Shown: positions 16,416 through 24,776, numbered from the stretch's first letter. The stretch: DNA of 64,000 nucleotides from Asanoa ferruginea (GCF_003387075.1 NZ_QUMQ01000001.1:4340001-4404000); one strand, 5' to 3'. The notes: generated by a model from the sequence alone, not told the origin. Program-made: numbers and translations.

Positions 16416-17279
16416 TCAGCCGGCGAGGTTACGCAGTTGGAGCAGCTCGTCGACGGTGGTGTCGAGGAGGTCACCGGGGTGGTCGCGGAGGATCCGCGGT
16501 GTGGCCAGCAACGTGTCCTGCCGGCCGGGCGGGCCGGCGAGCACCGGCCACAGGCCGACGTTGGCGCAGCTCTCCACGGCCTCGGCGGCCCAGCCGGGCG
16601 GGTCGACCATCGACACGAACGAGCCGCCGTCGATCGACAGGATCAGGTGGCTGGCGACCAGCGCGGTGGTCAGCGCGACCTCGTCGCCGTCGGCGCCGGC
16701 CCGGGTGCGGTTCTCCACCCAGACGCGCAGCCGCCGCGCCGGGCGGGCGGCCAGCACCGGCTGGGCGCTGACGTTGACCATCGCGCACAGCGGCCGCCGG
16801 TGGCGGACCACCTGACCGACCAGCGTGCCGCGGGCGTCGTGCAGTTCGGTGCGGTCGAAGCCGCCCGGCACCCGCACCGTGTGCCGCGCGGGGCTGCCGC
16901 GCAGCGTCGCGTCGTCGACCTCGAAGAGGATCTCGTGCTCGACCGCCTCGTCGCAGGAGGCCAGCGGACCGCCGTCGACGTCTAGCGAGCCGACCGGCTT
17001 GAACCGGCCGCGCTCCGGCAGCCAGCGGTAGACCACCCGGCGCTGCACCTGAAGGAAGCGCAGCAGCACGCAGAGCCGGAAGCCGTCACGGGCCTCCACC
17101 AGGCATTCGGTCTGCGCGGTCGCGGAGAGCGACTCGTTGGCGGCGGCGATGTCGGCCGGCATCAGCACGCCGAACTGCCATCGGCTCGGGTCGCGGTGAC
17201 CCGCTGCGCGGTAGGGGCGGAGCACCGGTCCGGCGCACAGGACGGTGTCGGCTATGGTCCGCGCCGCATCGATGTTCAT
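16416..17279 (-). CDS. Conserved protein resembling one encoded in actinobacterial [NiFe]-hydrogenase loci
   Basis: A 287-aa soluble protein. The segment LCAGPVLRPYRAAGHRDPSR followed by WQFGVLMP, and later TECLVEA, LRFLQVQRR and a C-terminal LATPRILRDHPGDLLDTTVDELL, match by memory a protein family of unknown function found in uptake-hydrogenase gene clusters of Frankia and other actinomycetes. No hydrogenase structural or maturation genes are present in the window. The ATG at 17277-17279 was chosen because it opens the family's first helix; an upstream frame extension looks non-coding. First gene of the minus-strand operon with the MFS transporter. Confidence 0.6.
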   Translation of the reverse strand: MNIDAARTIADTVLCAGPVLRPYRAAGHRDPSRWQFGVLMPADIAAANESLSATAQTECLVEARDGFRLCVLLRFLQVQRRVVYRWLPERGRFKPVGSLDVDGGPLASCDEAVEHEILFEVDDATLRGSPARHTVRVPGGFDRTELHDARGTLVGQVVRHRRPLCAMVNVSAQPVLAARPARRLRVWVENRTRAGADGDEVALTTALVASHLILSIDGGSFVSMVDPPGWAAEAVESCANVGLWPVLAGPPGRQDTLLATPRILRDHPGDLLDTTVDELLQLRNLAG

Positions 17280-17551
17280 GAGCGCTGCTGCACCTCGGCT
17301 TCTTTGCTGGGCCTGAACGGGACGGCGGATCCCACGGGGCAGCGCGTGGCAGTGGCGGTTGAACAGGTCAAAAGCGATCATGTCGACCGTTTTGGCCAGC
17401 ATAAGCCCGCTGTGGCGCATCGCTCAAGACCGTTGTCCCGTGTCGCCCAGACGGCCGTTCACCCGCATGGATGACCAGTGCGGGGACTGGTTGCGGCACT
17501 CCGAGATCGGGCGAACACTGGGTCGTCCCGTTGTGGAAGGCGGCGATTGCC

Positions 17552-17857
17552 GTGAGCGCGCCGGACGACTTGTCGAGCGACCGCACCGCCGAGCGTCAGT
17601 GGATCTGCGCCCGCCGGATCCGCGAGCGCCGGCGACAGCTCGACCTGACCCAGGCCGACCTCGCCGACCTGCTGACCCGGCGCGGGGTGCTGCTCACCAA
17701 CCGCACGGTGAGCGCGATGGAAAACGGCCGCCGGCTCGACCTGGGCAAGCTGCCCGACCTCGCGGCGGCGTTGACCTGCTCGGTGACCTACCTGCTGGGG
17801 ATGACCCGCGACCCGTCGCGGTGGGAACCCGACGACTGGCAGCCGATCACAGGATGA
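17552..17857 (+). CDS. XRE family transcriptional regulator
   Basis: Small DNA-binding protein of about 101 aa with a single helix-turn-helix of the Cro/CI type: IRERRRQLDLTQADLADLLT, then the recognition helix LTNRTVSAMENGRRLDLGKL and a closing LAAALTCSVTYLLGMT. No sensor domain. GTG at 17552 is preceded by GGAAGG at a fair distance and avoids an unconserved upstream extension. Its 3' end overlaps the convergent alcohol dehydrogenase gene by 11 bp. Target unknown. Confidence 0.82.
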   Translation: MSAPDDLSSDRTAERQWICARRIRERRRQLDLTQADLADLLTRRGVLLTNRTVSAMENGRRLDLGKLPDLAAALTCSVTYLLGMTRDPSRWEPDDWQPITG

Positions 17858-18980
17858 CCACTTGGCGGGCGGTCGTCGCGGCGGCCAGCGCGTCGAAGCC
17901 CTCGTTGATCTCGTCGAGCCGCAGCCGGCCGCCGAGGAGCAGGTCCGCCGGCAGCGATCCGGCCTGATAAAGCGCGATATAGCGCGGGATATCCCGGCGG
18001 GGCACCGCACCGCCCAAATAGGAGCCGCGCAGCGTACGTTCCTCGGCGACCAGCGACACGGCCGGGATCGACAGCAGCTGACGCGGATCCGGGAGGCCGA
18101 CCGTGACGGTCGTGCCGCCCCGCCGGGTGGCGGCGTAGGCCGCGGCGAGCACGGCCGCGCTGCCGACCGCCTCGATCGCGACGTCGGCGCCGCCGCCGGT
18201 CAGGTCGCGCACCGCGGCCACGGTGTCGGGACCGCCGTCGAGCGTTTGCGTCGCACCGGCCTGCCGAGCCAGCGGATGCTTCAAACCGACCGGGTCGACG
18301 GCGACGATCGGATGGCAACCGGCGACGCGGGCGCCCATCACGGCGGCCAGACCGACGCCGCCGAGGCCGAACACCACCGCGGCGGTCCCCGGCCTGGGCC
18401 GGGCGGTGTTGACCACCGCACCCACGCCGGTCAACAGGGCGCAACCGAAGAGCGCCGCGCGGTCGAGCGGCACCGACCGGTCCACCGGCACCAGTGACTC
18501 CGCCGCCACGACCGTGTACTCGCTGAACGCCGAGACGCCGAGATGCTGGTGCAGTTCGAGGCCGCCCCGCCGGAACGGCCGGTGACCGCTGAGCAGCGAA
18601 CCAACGGTGTTCGCGGCCGCGCCGGGTTCGCACAGCGCCGGCCGGCCGGACTGGCAGGGTGCGCAACCGCCGCAGGCCGGGACGAACGCGCAGACCACGT
18701 GGTCGTCGACGCGCAGGCCGCGTACGCCCGGCCCGACCTCGACCACCACACCGGCCGCCTCGTGGCCCAGCACCATCGGCAGCGGCCGCGGCCGGGAGCC
18801 GTCGATGACCGACAGGTCCGAGTGGCACAGCCCAGCGGCGGCGACCCGGACCAGAACCTCGCCCGCGCCGGGCGGGCGCAGCTCAACCGAATCCACGGTC
18901 AGCGGGCGGCTGTCGCCATAGGGCGCCGGTCGCCCGCTCTCCTCGAGCACTGCCGCTCGGGTCGTGATCACGGTGGGCAC
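17847..18980 (-). CDS. Zinc-dependent alcohol dehydrogenase (class III/AdhC-like)
   Basis: MDR-family dehydrogenase of about 377 aa. Zinc ligands: GLCHSDLSVIDG, GHEAAGVV and the structural site CGGCAPCQSGRPALC. The nucleotide fold is AAVVFGLGGVGLAAVMGARV, close to class III/mycothiol-dependent formaldehyde dehydrogenases, with the GCALLTGVGAV substrate-site block. A longer frame begins with TTG at 19004, but the promoter TTGACA...TAGCGT lies inside it, so the leaderless GTG at 18980 is preferred. Convergent with the XRE gene. Confidence 0.87.
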   Translation of the reverse strand: MPTVITTRAAVLEESGRPAPYGDSRPLTVDSVELRPPGAGEVLVRVAAAGLCHSDLSVIDGSRPRPLPMVLGHEAAGVVVEVGPGVRGLRVDDHVVCAFVPACGGCAPCQSGRPALCEPGAAANTVGSLLSGHRPFRRGGLELHQHLGVSAFSEYTVVAAESLVPVDRSVPLDRAALFGCALLTGVGAVVNTARPRPGTAAVVFGLGGVGLAAVMGARVAGCHPIVAVDPVGLKHPLARQAGATQTLDGGPDTVAAVRDLTGGGADVAIEAVGSAAVLAAAYAATRRGGTTVTVGLPDPRQLLSIPAVSLVAEERTLRGSYLGGAVPRRDIPRYIALYQAGSLPADLLLGGRLRLDEINEGFDALAAATTARQVVIL

Positions 18981-18988
18981 GGCCACGG

Positions 18989-19017
18989 ACGCTAAGCAGG
19001 GCAACGTTCCATGTCAA
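18989..19017 (-). promoter_or_regulatory. Promoter of the alcohol dehydrogenase gene
   Basis: On the minus strand a consensus -35 TTGACA (19017-19012), exactly 17 bp spacer and -10 TAGCGT (18994-18989). The GTG at 18980 starts 8 bases after the -10, so the transcript is probably leaderless. Confidence 0.6.
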
Positions 19018-19085
19018 CGAGTCGGAGGATTCCTCACGTGTGTCGTGCGGCGAGCGATGTGCGCCGCCCACCGATACTTGGGTCC

Positions 19086-19919
19086 ATGATGGGCAAGTCG
19101 CACGCGCTCTCCGGAGCGGTTGGTTGGTTGGGCGGATGCGCGGGGCTGGTCGCGGCCGGGCACCCGGTCGGGCCGGTGGCGGTGGTCGCCGGCGCCGTCG
19201 TCTCGTCCGGCTTCGCGTTGCTGCCCGACATCGACCACCCCGGCTCGACCGTTTCCCGCACCCTCGGGCCGGTCACCCGGCTGATCTCGCGGAGCGTCTC
19301 CGACGCGGCCGGCGCGTTCGGCAAGGCCACCTGTGACCACTGTGACCGCCGGCCCGGGCAGGGCGGCCACCGGCTGATCACCCACACCGTGCCGTTCGCG
19401 CTCGCGGTGTTCGCCATCGCGGCCCTGGCCGGGCGGGTCTGGGGCGTCACGACCAGCGTCGTCATCGTGGGCTTCGCGGTCTGGCTGGCGACGCACACCG
19501 CCCTGCGCCCCAACACCCGCGCCGAGATCATCGACGCGCTGATCCCCGGCCAGGTGCGCGGCAAGCGGGCCCGCAAATACGCCGCGGCGCTGGGCTCGCT
19601 GGTCGCCGCCGCCGTCGTGGCGCTCGCCGTGCGCGAGGTCGCCGAGCCGGGCGCGAGCTGGTGGTGGGTCGGCCTGGCCGCCGGCTGGGGCACGCTGGCC
19701 CACTCGCTCGGCGACTCGCTCACCCACTGGGGCAGCCCGCTGTTCTGGCCGGCCCGGATCCGCGGCTGCACCTGGCGCACCGTCGGCACACCGCGGTGGA
19801 TGCGCTTCCGGGCGGGCGGCGCGGTCGAGCGCTGGCTGGTCGCACCGGCGATGGGGCTGTTCGGCCTGGGTGCCGCCTATCTGCTGCTGGCGCCGTTCGC
19901 CCGCACCTATCTCGGGTAG
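19086..19919 (+). CDS. Metal-dependent hydrolase of the YdjM family (DUF457), membrane protein
   Basis: Integral membrane protein of 277 aa. The YdjM/DUF457 hallmarks are visible: N-terminal MMGKSHALSGAVGWL, the LLPDIDHPGSTVSR motif, HRLITHTVPFALAVF, and a C-terminal AHSLGDSLTHWGSP with the conserved His/Asp pattern. E. coli YdjM is SOS-induced; no LexA box was seen here. The ATG pair at 19086/19089 is preferred over a longer frame from 19011 that has an Arg-rich, atypical start. Its 3' end overlaps the convergent SMP-30 gene by 13 bp. Confidence 0.85.
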   Translation: MMGKSHALSGAVGWLGGCAGLVAAGHPVGPVAVVAGAVVSSGFALLPDIDHPGSTVSRTLGPVTRLISRSVSDAAGAFGKATCDHCDRRPGQGGHRLITHTVPFALAVFAIAALAGRVWGVTTSVVIVGFAVWLATHTALRPNTRAEIIDALIPGQVRGKRARKYAAALGSLVAAAVVALAVREVAEPGASWWWVGLAAGWGTLAHSLGDSLTHWGSPLFWPARIRGCTWRTVGTPRWMRFRAGGAVERWLVAPAMGLFGLGAAYLLLAPFARTYLG

Positions 19920-20836
19920 CGCACGCCGCTGAAGTTGACCCGCAGCGTGTAGACCGAGGTGGTCGCCGTGATGAACAGGTGGTTGAGCTGCGGCCCGCCG
20001 AAGGTCAGGTTGCTCACGATCTCGGGCACCAGCAGCTTGCCGAGCAGCGTGCCGTCGGGCGCGAAGCAGTGCAGCCCGTCGTGGGCGGCGGCCCAGATCC
20101 GGCCCATGGCGTCGAGCCGCAGCCCGTCGAACGAGCCCGCGTCGCAGGTCGCGATCACCTCGCCGCCGGTCAGGTTGTCGCTCTCGGCGACGTTGAACCG
20201 GCGGATGTGCTTGCGCCGCGTGTCAGCGATGTAGAGCGTCTCCTCGTCGGCGCTGAACGCCAGCCCGTTGGGGCGCTCGAACTCGTCGGAGACCATCCGC
20301 ACCTCGCCGGAGTGCGGGTCGATCCGGTAGACGTGGCAGCCGTCGAGCTCCGGCTCGGCCGCGTGGCCCTCGTAGTCGGTGGTGATGCCATAGCTCGGGT
20401 CGGTGAACCACACCGAGCCGTCGGCCCGCTCGACCACGTCGTTGGGGCTGTTGAACTGCTTGCCGCGGTAGCGGTCGGCCAGCACGGTGATGCTGCCGTC
20501 GTGCTCGGTGCGGGTCACCCGCCGGTTGCCCTGCTCGCAGCTCACCAGCCGGCCGGCGCGGTCGACGGTGTGCCCGTTGGTGAAGCCCGCCGGCTGCCGC
20601 AACGCGCCGACCGCACCGGTCGCCTCGTCCCACCGCAGCAGGCGGTCGTTGGGGATGTCGCTGAAGACCAGGTAGCGCCCGGCCGGGAAGTAGGCCGGGC
20701 CCTCGGTCCAGCGCCCGTTGCCGAACAGCCGCTCCAGGTGGGCGTCGCCGTCAGTGCGGCCGAACCGCTCGTCGACCGAGACGAACCGGGCGGGCACCCG
20801 ATCGACCTCACGTCGAACGTCATATGGCGTTAGCAT
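19907..20836 (-). CDS. SMP-30/gluconolactonase family protein
   Basis: Calcium-dependent six-bladed beta-propeller lactonase of 309 aa. Typical blades: WTEGPAYFPAGRYLVFSDIP (metal Glu), TNGHTVDRAGRLVSCEQGNR, FNSPNDVVERADGSVWFTDP (metal Asn), FERPNGLAFSADEETLYIAD (metal Asn/Asp) and FDGLRLDAMGRIW. Hydrolyses sugar lactones such as gluconolactone in the family; exact substrate unknown. The ATG at 20834-20836 fits a leaderless promoter. A further upstream frame extension (to 20986) would cover that promoter and the divergent Lrp gene and is rejected. Confidence 0.9.
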   Translation of the reverse strand: MLTPYDVRREVDRVPARFVSVDERFGRTDGDAHLERLFGNGRWTEGPAYFPAGRYLVFSDIPNDRLLRWDEATGAVGALRQPAGFTNGHTVDRAGRLVSCEQGNRRVTRTEHDGSITVLADRYRGKQFNSPNDVVERADGSVWFTDPSYGITTDYEGHAAEPELDGCHVYRIDPHSGEVRMVSDEFERPNGLAFSADEETLYIADTRRKHIRRFNVAESDNLTGGEVIATCDAGSFDGLRLDAMGRIWAAAHDGLHCFAPDGTLLGKLLVPEIVSNLTFGGPQLNHLFITATTSVYTLRVNFSGVRYPR

Positions 20837-20842
20837 GGAAAG

Positions 20843-20871
20843 ACTGTATCCTGTTCGGTGTTGGATGTGAA
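20843..20871 (-). promoter_or_regulatory. Leaderless promoter of the SMP-30 gene
   Basis: Minus strand -35 TTCACA (20871-20866), 17-bp spacer, -10 TACAGT (20848-20843), then 6 bases to the ATG at 20836. It sits just in front of the divergent Lrp regulator gene, whose product may bind here. Confidence 0.6.
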
Positions 20872-20895
20872 CGGCGGATGGGAGTCGGTCTCGGG

Positions 20896-21336
20896 ATGGA
20901 CCACGCGGATGCGATTCTGATCGCCGAGCTGCAACGCGACGCGACCCAGCCCTACACGGCCCTGGCCGCTGCTGCCGGGTTGTCAACGGCGGCGGCCCAT
21001 GATCGGGTACGCAAGCTGCGCGACCGTGGCGTCATCCGGCGGACCACGATCGAGGTCGACCCGGCGGCAGTGGGTGCGCCGGTGCTCGCGTTCGTGCTGA
21101 TCCGCAGCGAGCATTGGGTCGGCGACGACGCCACCCGCGAGCGACTGGCGGCGATCCCCGAGGTCGAAGAGGCGCACGTGGTCGCCGGCACCGCGTCGCT
21201 GCTACTCAAGATCCGCGCTGCCGGCACCGCCGAGCTGCAAGACGTGTTGCGCCGGCTGCACGGTGTGGGCAGCACCGAGACGATTGTCGTGCTCGAATCG
21301 TTCTTCGATCGCCCCGTCCACATCACCGGTCCCTAG
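20896..21336 (+). CDS. Lrp/AsnC family transcriptional regulator
   Basis: Regulator of 146 aa with an N-terminal AsnC-type helix-turn-helix (ILIAELQRDATQPYTALAAA followed by GLSTAAAHDRVRKLRDRGVI) and a C-terminal RAM/Lrp effector domain (VAGTASLLLKIRAAGTAELQ). The ATG at 20896 gives the standard start MDHADAILIAEL; an in-frame ATG at 20878 would add six residues. It is divergent to the SMP-30 lactonase gene over a 59-bp gap and is the obvious candidate to control it. Confidence 0.85.
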   Translation: MDHADAILIAELQRDATQPYTALAAAAGLSTAAAHDRVRKLRDRGVIRRTTIEVDPAAVGAPVLAFVLIRSEHWVGDDATRERLAAIPEVEEAHVVAGTASLLLKIRAAGTAELQDVLRRLHGVGSTETIVVLESFFDRPVHITGP

Positions 21337-21374
21337 CTGGCCGAAGCGCGCGTGCCCGGGGGTCGATCCCTGAA

Positions 21375-22613
21375 ATGCTCGAAAACATGGCAGAAAATGG
21401 GGTACGTCCGCCGAATCCGCCGCCCAACGGCCACCACCACGATGGCCAGCACAACGGGCACCGGGATACGCCCATCGCCCGCCAGGACGACGTGTTCCTC
21501 GACATCCCCAAGCTTCAGGTCGACAAGATCGAGTTGGATGTCGCCAACCTGCGGGCCCGGGTCTCCCTCAACGCCGAGGTGCTGAGCCTGTTGCGGCTCA
21601 ACGTCGGCGTCGACGCGGCGATCGATCAGGTCCATCTGGGCATCGCGGGTGTCGACGCGCAGGCCCAGCTCAAGGTCAGGCTGGAAAACGTCGCGCACAT
21701 CATCGACAGCGTGCTCGGCACGATCGACGAGCACCCGGAGATCATCGCGCCGCTGGTGGAGAACGCCGGAAAGGCGATCGGTGCGGCCGGCCGGGGCATC
21801 GAGTCGGCCGTGACCGACACCGGCCGCGGCGCCGGCCAGGCGGTGCGCGAGATCGGCGGCGGCACCGGCCACGCGGTCCGCGACGTCGGCGGCGGCGCCG
21901 GTGAAGCCGTGCGCGACGTCGGCAGCGGCGCGGGCGGAGCGGTGCGCGACGTCGGCGGTGGAGCCGGCCAGGCCACCCGCGACGTGGGCGGGGCGGCGGG
22001 CGAGGTGGTCAACGGCGCTGGCCAGGCGACCGGTGAGGTGGTCAACGGTGCAGGTCAGGCGACGGGGGCTGCGGTGAACGGCGCTGGCCAGGCGGTCAAC
22101 GGTGCCGGCCAGGCGACCGGGGCTGCGGTGAACGGTGCCGGCCAGGCGGTCAACGGTGCCGGCCAGGCGACCGGGGCTGCGGTAAACGGTGCCGGCCAGG
22201 CGACCGGCGAGGTGGTCGACAGCGCGGGCCCGGCGACCGGCGAAGTCGTCGACGGTGCGGGCCGAGCGACGGGCGAGGTGGTCGACAGCTCTGGCCCGGC
22301 GACGGGCGAGGTCGTCGACGGAGCAGGCCGGGCGGTCGGCGATGCCGCGCCCAAGGCCGGTGCGGCGAACACCGACGTCGGCGACACCATGGGTGGTGCC
22401 ACCGACGCCGGTGTGAATGATGTCCCCGCGCGGGCCACGGGAGCCGGTAAGCAGGTGACCGACCACGCCGCGGAGGCCGAGACGGAAGGCGGCGACCAGC
22501 CGGACATCTCGGCACAGTCGACCGTCGCCGCCGACCGCGAAGAGAAGCGCGACAACGTCGAGAGCCCGCCCCGCCACACGGGCCTGCCGAGGCGTAAGCC
22601 CCGGACCTGGTAG
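21375..22613 (+). CDS. Protein with conserved N-domain and Gly/Ala-rich repeat tail
   Basis: 412 aa. Residues about 30-125 form a conserved amphipathic domain (VFLDIPKLQVDKIELDVANL, then LNAEVLSLLRLNVGVDA and LKVRLENVAHIIDSVLGTID) seen, from memory, in many actinobacterial proteins of unknown role. From residue ~140 to ~320 the chain consists of about 25 copies of an 11-residue-like unit, first G(A/T)GxAVRDVGGG and then NGAGQATGAAV. The repeats are nearly identical at DNA level (about 21900-22350). A charged tail follows. Start could also be the ATG at 21387. Convergent with two genes resembling gas-vesicle accessory genes, suggesting a surface or granule structural role; this is inference. 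Confidence 0.7.
   Translation: MLENMAENGVRPPNPPPNGHHHDGQHNGHRDTPIARQDDVFLDIPKLQVDKIELDVANLRARVSLNAEVLSLLRLNVGVDAAIDQVHLGIAGVDAQAQLKVRLENVAHIIDSVLGTIDEHPEIIAPLVENAGKAIGAAGRGIESAVTDTGRGAGQAVREIGGGTGHAVRDVGGGAGEAVRDVGSGAGGAVRDVGGGAGQATRDVGGAAGEVVNGAGQATGEVVNGAGQATGAAVNGAGQAVNGAGQATGAAVNGAGQAVNGAGQATGAAVNGAGQATGEVVDSAGPATGEVVDGAGRATGEVVDSSGPATGEVVDGAGRAVGDAAPKAGAANTDVGDTMGGATDAGVNDVPARATGAGKQVTDHAAEAETEGGDQPDISAQSTVAADREEKRDNVESPPRHTGLPRRKPRTW
21830..22350. repeat. In-gene tandem repeats coding for Gly/Ala-rich units
   Basis: About 24-33-bp units encoding GAGxAVRDVGG in the first half and GGCCAGGCGACC-containing units (AGQATG, AGQAVN) in the second. Two longer copies around 22080-22200 are almost identical. 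Unit lengths are multiples of three, so the repeats are kept in frame, in contrast with the array at 11.7 kb. Confidence 0.8.
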
Positions 22614-22636
22614 AAGAGGAGGCGGGTCGGTGCCGA

Positions 22637-23605
22637 CTACGCGTCAGCGCCGACCTTCTCCTCATCCTTCTTCGTCTCGGACTCGTCCTTCTTCTCTTCG
22701 GGCTTGCCCTCGTCGGACTGGTCCTTGGCCTGCTCGTCGCCCTTGTCAGCCGCAGCCTTGTCCTCGGGCTGCTCCGCGCCCTCGTCCCCGCGCTCGTCCT
22801 CCTGGACGACCTCGCCGTCGCGGATCTCGCCGCGCCAGCCCTTGACGTCGTCGGGGTTGAGGATGGTCTCGCGCATCACGTGCCGCACGAAGTGCTTGAG
22901 CTCCAGCCGGGCCCGGCGCCCGGGTGCGCGCCACAGGTTGCCGGTCTGCTCCATGAAGCCCTGCGGGTGATACTCCAGCACCACCAGGATGCGGGTGAGG
23001 TCCTGGGTGACCTCGTGGAAGGTGACGGTGCCGTCGACCGAGCCCTTCTCGCCCTTCGAGGTCCAGACGATCCGCTCGTCGGGCACCTGCTCGGTGATCG
23101 TCGACTCCCACGTGCGGTGCGACCAGAAGACCTGGGCCTTCCACTTCATCTTCTCGGAAGACTCCTGGTCGATGTCTTCGACCTTCTTCATGAAGCTGGG
23201 GAAGCTCTTGAACTCGGTCCACTGGTTGTAGGCGACCGAAACCGGCACACCTACCTCGATCGACTCGACGATGTTGGTGACCTTGAGCGAGTTTTTACCG
23301 CCGCTCTTCTTGTTGCCACCGCCGAACGCCTGCTTGACCCCCTCCTTGCCGCCGGCCACGCCCGCTCCGGCGAGCGCCTTCACGGGCGAGTCGCCCTGCT
23401 GGAGGCCCTCCATGCCCTTCGCGATCGCCGTCTTGCCGGCGCCGTCGCCGCCGCCCGCAAACTCGGTGAGGCGGTCGGTCAGGTCTCCTACCTTGTCGTT
23501 GACCGACGCCATGGCCTTGTCGGCCACCGCTCCGGCAATGCTTTGCAGTCCTTCCAGCAGTTTCCCGGTGACCGGGCCGCCGGATCCGTTACTACCGTTA
23601 CTCAC
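22637..23605 (-). CDS. SRPBCC family protein (GvpZ-like) with charged C-terminal tail
   Basis: 322 aa. A disordered N-terminal third (Gly/Lys-rich, FGGGNKKSGGKNSLKV) precedes an SRPBCC/polyketide-cyclase-like ligand-binding domain (about residues 108-255): IEVGVPVSVAYNQWTEFKSF, MKKVEDIDQ, SHRTWESTITEQVPDERIVW. The C-terminal 65 residues are a highly charged Glu/Lys/Asp run. Similar SRPBCC proteins are encoded in actinobacterial gas-vesicle clusters beside a small membrane protein like the one upstream (family knowledge from memory). The gene overlaps that upstream gene by 4 bp. No gvpA or other gas-vesicle gene is in the window. Confidence 0.75.
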   Translation of the reverse strand: MSNGSNGSGGPVTGKLLEGLQSIAGAVADKAMASVNDKVGDLTDRLTEFAGGGDGAGKTAIAKGMEGLQQGDSPVKALAGAGVAGGKEGVKQAFGGGNKKSGGKNSLKVTNIVESIEVGVPVSVAYNQWTEFKSFPSFMKKVEDIDQESSEKMKWKAQVFWSHRTWESTITEQVPDERIVWTSKGEKGSVDGTVTFHEVTQDLTRILVVLEYHPQGFMEQTGNLWRAPGRRARLELKHFVRHVMRETILNPDDVKGWRGEIRDGEVVQEDERGDEGAEQPEDKAAADKGDEQAKDQSDEGKPEEKKDESETKKDEEKVGADA

Positions 23606-23946
23606 TTGTCTTCCTCTCCGGAGTCGGAGTCGGAGTCGGAGTCGCCCTGGCGCATCGCCATCGCCCGCTCGGTGAGTCGCTCACCGATCCGGTCGGCGGA
23701 GCGCACGAAGGCGGAAACGGCGGCCGTCTTTCCGGCACCGCCGAGCTTGCTCACCAGGCCCGAACCGTGGTGGTTGCCCTGGTTGTCCTGCCCCTTGCCA
23801 TTGCCGCCACCGCCGCCGGCGTTGCGGGCCGCCATCCGGCCGCCCGCGGCCGCGGCGCCGACCATCAGCGCCGTGCGAAGTTTGTGTTGCCGGCCGAGCA
23901 CGTATCCGACGCCGACCGCCAGCGCGGCACCCCCACCAGGCTTCAT
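23602..23946 (-). CDS. Small membrane-associated protein (GvpY-like)
   Basis: 114 aa. Starts with a glycine-rich hydrophobic helix (AALAVGVGYVLGRQHKLRTA) and a second hydrophobic stretch (LMVGAAAAGGRMAARNA), then a Gly/Asn-rich linker, a helix around LVSKLGGAGKTAAVSAFVRS and ADRIGERLTERAMAMR, and an acidic Asp/Ser tail. The GYxLGR pattern near the start resembles small proteins in actinobacterial gas-vesicle loci that are often mis-annotated as DNA primase. Translationally coupled to the SRPBCC gene (ATGA overlap). Confidence 0.65.
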   Translation of the reverse strand: MKPGGGAALAVGVGYVLGRQHKLRTALMVGAAAAGGRMAARNAGGGGGNGKGQDNQGNHHGSGLVSKLGGAGKTAAVSAFVRSADRIGERLTERAMAMRQGDSDSDSDSGEEDK

Positions 23947-24075
23947 GATGGCTCCCTCCGTTGTCCGGCCATCCTTGTTGCCCTACCCGTAGCCGCCACG
24001 GCAAAACGTGAATAAGGACATATAATCCGATTTGGTCTGGTACGAGAGCGCGACCCCAGCCGGTACGGTGCCGCT

Positions 24076-24735
24076 GTGCCGCGAACCGCCGTCGTCTTCG
24101 ACCTGTTCAACACCCTCGTTCCCGGCGCTGACGCCGCTCGCGACCGGGTGCTCGAGGAGATGGCGGCGGTCGTCGGCGTCGACCCGGCCGCCTTCGTCCG
24201 CGCCCACCACGAGAGCTGGCCCGACCGGCTGGTCCGCTGGGGCGCGGCGGAAACCGTGCGGATCCTCTCCGGCCGCCTCGGCGCGCGGCCCTCGGACGCC
24301 GCGGTGGCGCGTGCCTTGCGGCTCCGGTTCGACCTGGGCGCGCGGCTGCTCGCCGACGTCACGCCAGCCACCCTGGACGCGCTCGACACGTTGCGGGCCG
24401 GCGGCTACCGGCTCGCGCTAATCAGCAACACCACCGCCGAGACCGCCGAGCTGTGGCCGGCGACCGCCCTGGCCCGGCGGTTCGACGCCGCGGTGTTCTC
24501 GCCGCAGGCCGGTGCGGCCAAGCCGGACCCACCGATCTACCGGGCCGCCGCCGACCGCATCGGCGTGCGCCCGGAGGGGTGCTGGTTCGTCGGTGACGGT
24601 GCCGACCGCGAGCTGGCCGGCGCGGCGGCCGTCGGTATGGCGGTGATCCGCACGACCGAGTTCCAGGACACCGACCCGGCGTGGCCGGGCGAGTCCGTCG
24701 CGTCGCTGGCGGAGCTGGTCACCCGCCTGACCTGA
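24076..24735 (+). CDS. HAD superfamily hydrolase, class IA
   Basis: 219-aa haloacid dehalogenase-like hydrolase. Motif I reads FDLFNTLV: the nucleophile Asp is present, but the second Asp of the phosphatase DxD is Phe, a pattern met in haloacid-dehalogenase-like members and some others. Motif II is LISNTT, motif III region AAKPDPPIY with the catalytic Lys, and motif IV FVGDGADREL. Substrate unknown. The GTG start is 6 bases after a TACGGT -10-like box, so it may be leaderless. Confidence 0.87.
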   Translation: MPRTAVVFDLFNTLVPGADAARDRVLEEMAAVVGVDPAAFVRAHHESWPDRLVRWGAAETVRILSGRLGARPSDAAVARALRLRFDLGARLLADVTPATLDALDTLRAGGYRLALISNTTAETAELWPATALARRFDAAVFSPQAGAAKPDPPIYRAAADRIGVRPEGCWFVGDGADRELAGAAAVGMAVIRTTEFQDTDPAWPGESVASLAELVTRLT

Positions 24736-24739
24736 GGCC

Positions 24740-24776
24740 TTGACTCCCTTTTCTCCTATCGGCAAGATGGGAAATA
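24740..24776 (+). promoter_or_regulatory. Probable leaderless promoter of the ABC ATPase gene
   Basis: -35 TTGACT (24740-24745), 17-bp spacer, weak -10 CAAGAT (24763-24768), ATG at 24776 seven bases later. This decides against the earlier in-frame ATG at 24767, which overlaps the -10. Confidence 0.45.

Noticed and set aside
13508-18980. Natural product biosynthesis cluster around the two alcohol dehydrogenases and MFS transporter
   Set aside because: No core biosynthetic enzyme (PKS, NRPS, terpene synthase, RiPP precursor) is present.
22880-23992. 370-codon + strand open frame opposite the SRPBCC gene
   Set aside because: Shadow of two coupled minus-strand genes with recognisable domains.
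24021-24026. Perfect TATAAT as promoter of the HAD gene
   Set aside because: It is 50 bp from the start codon and has no -35 at 16-19 bp on either strand; noted but not assigned.
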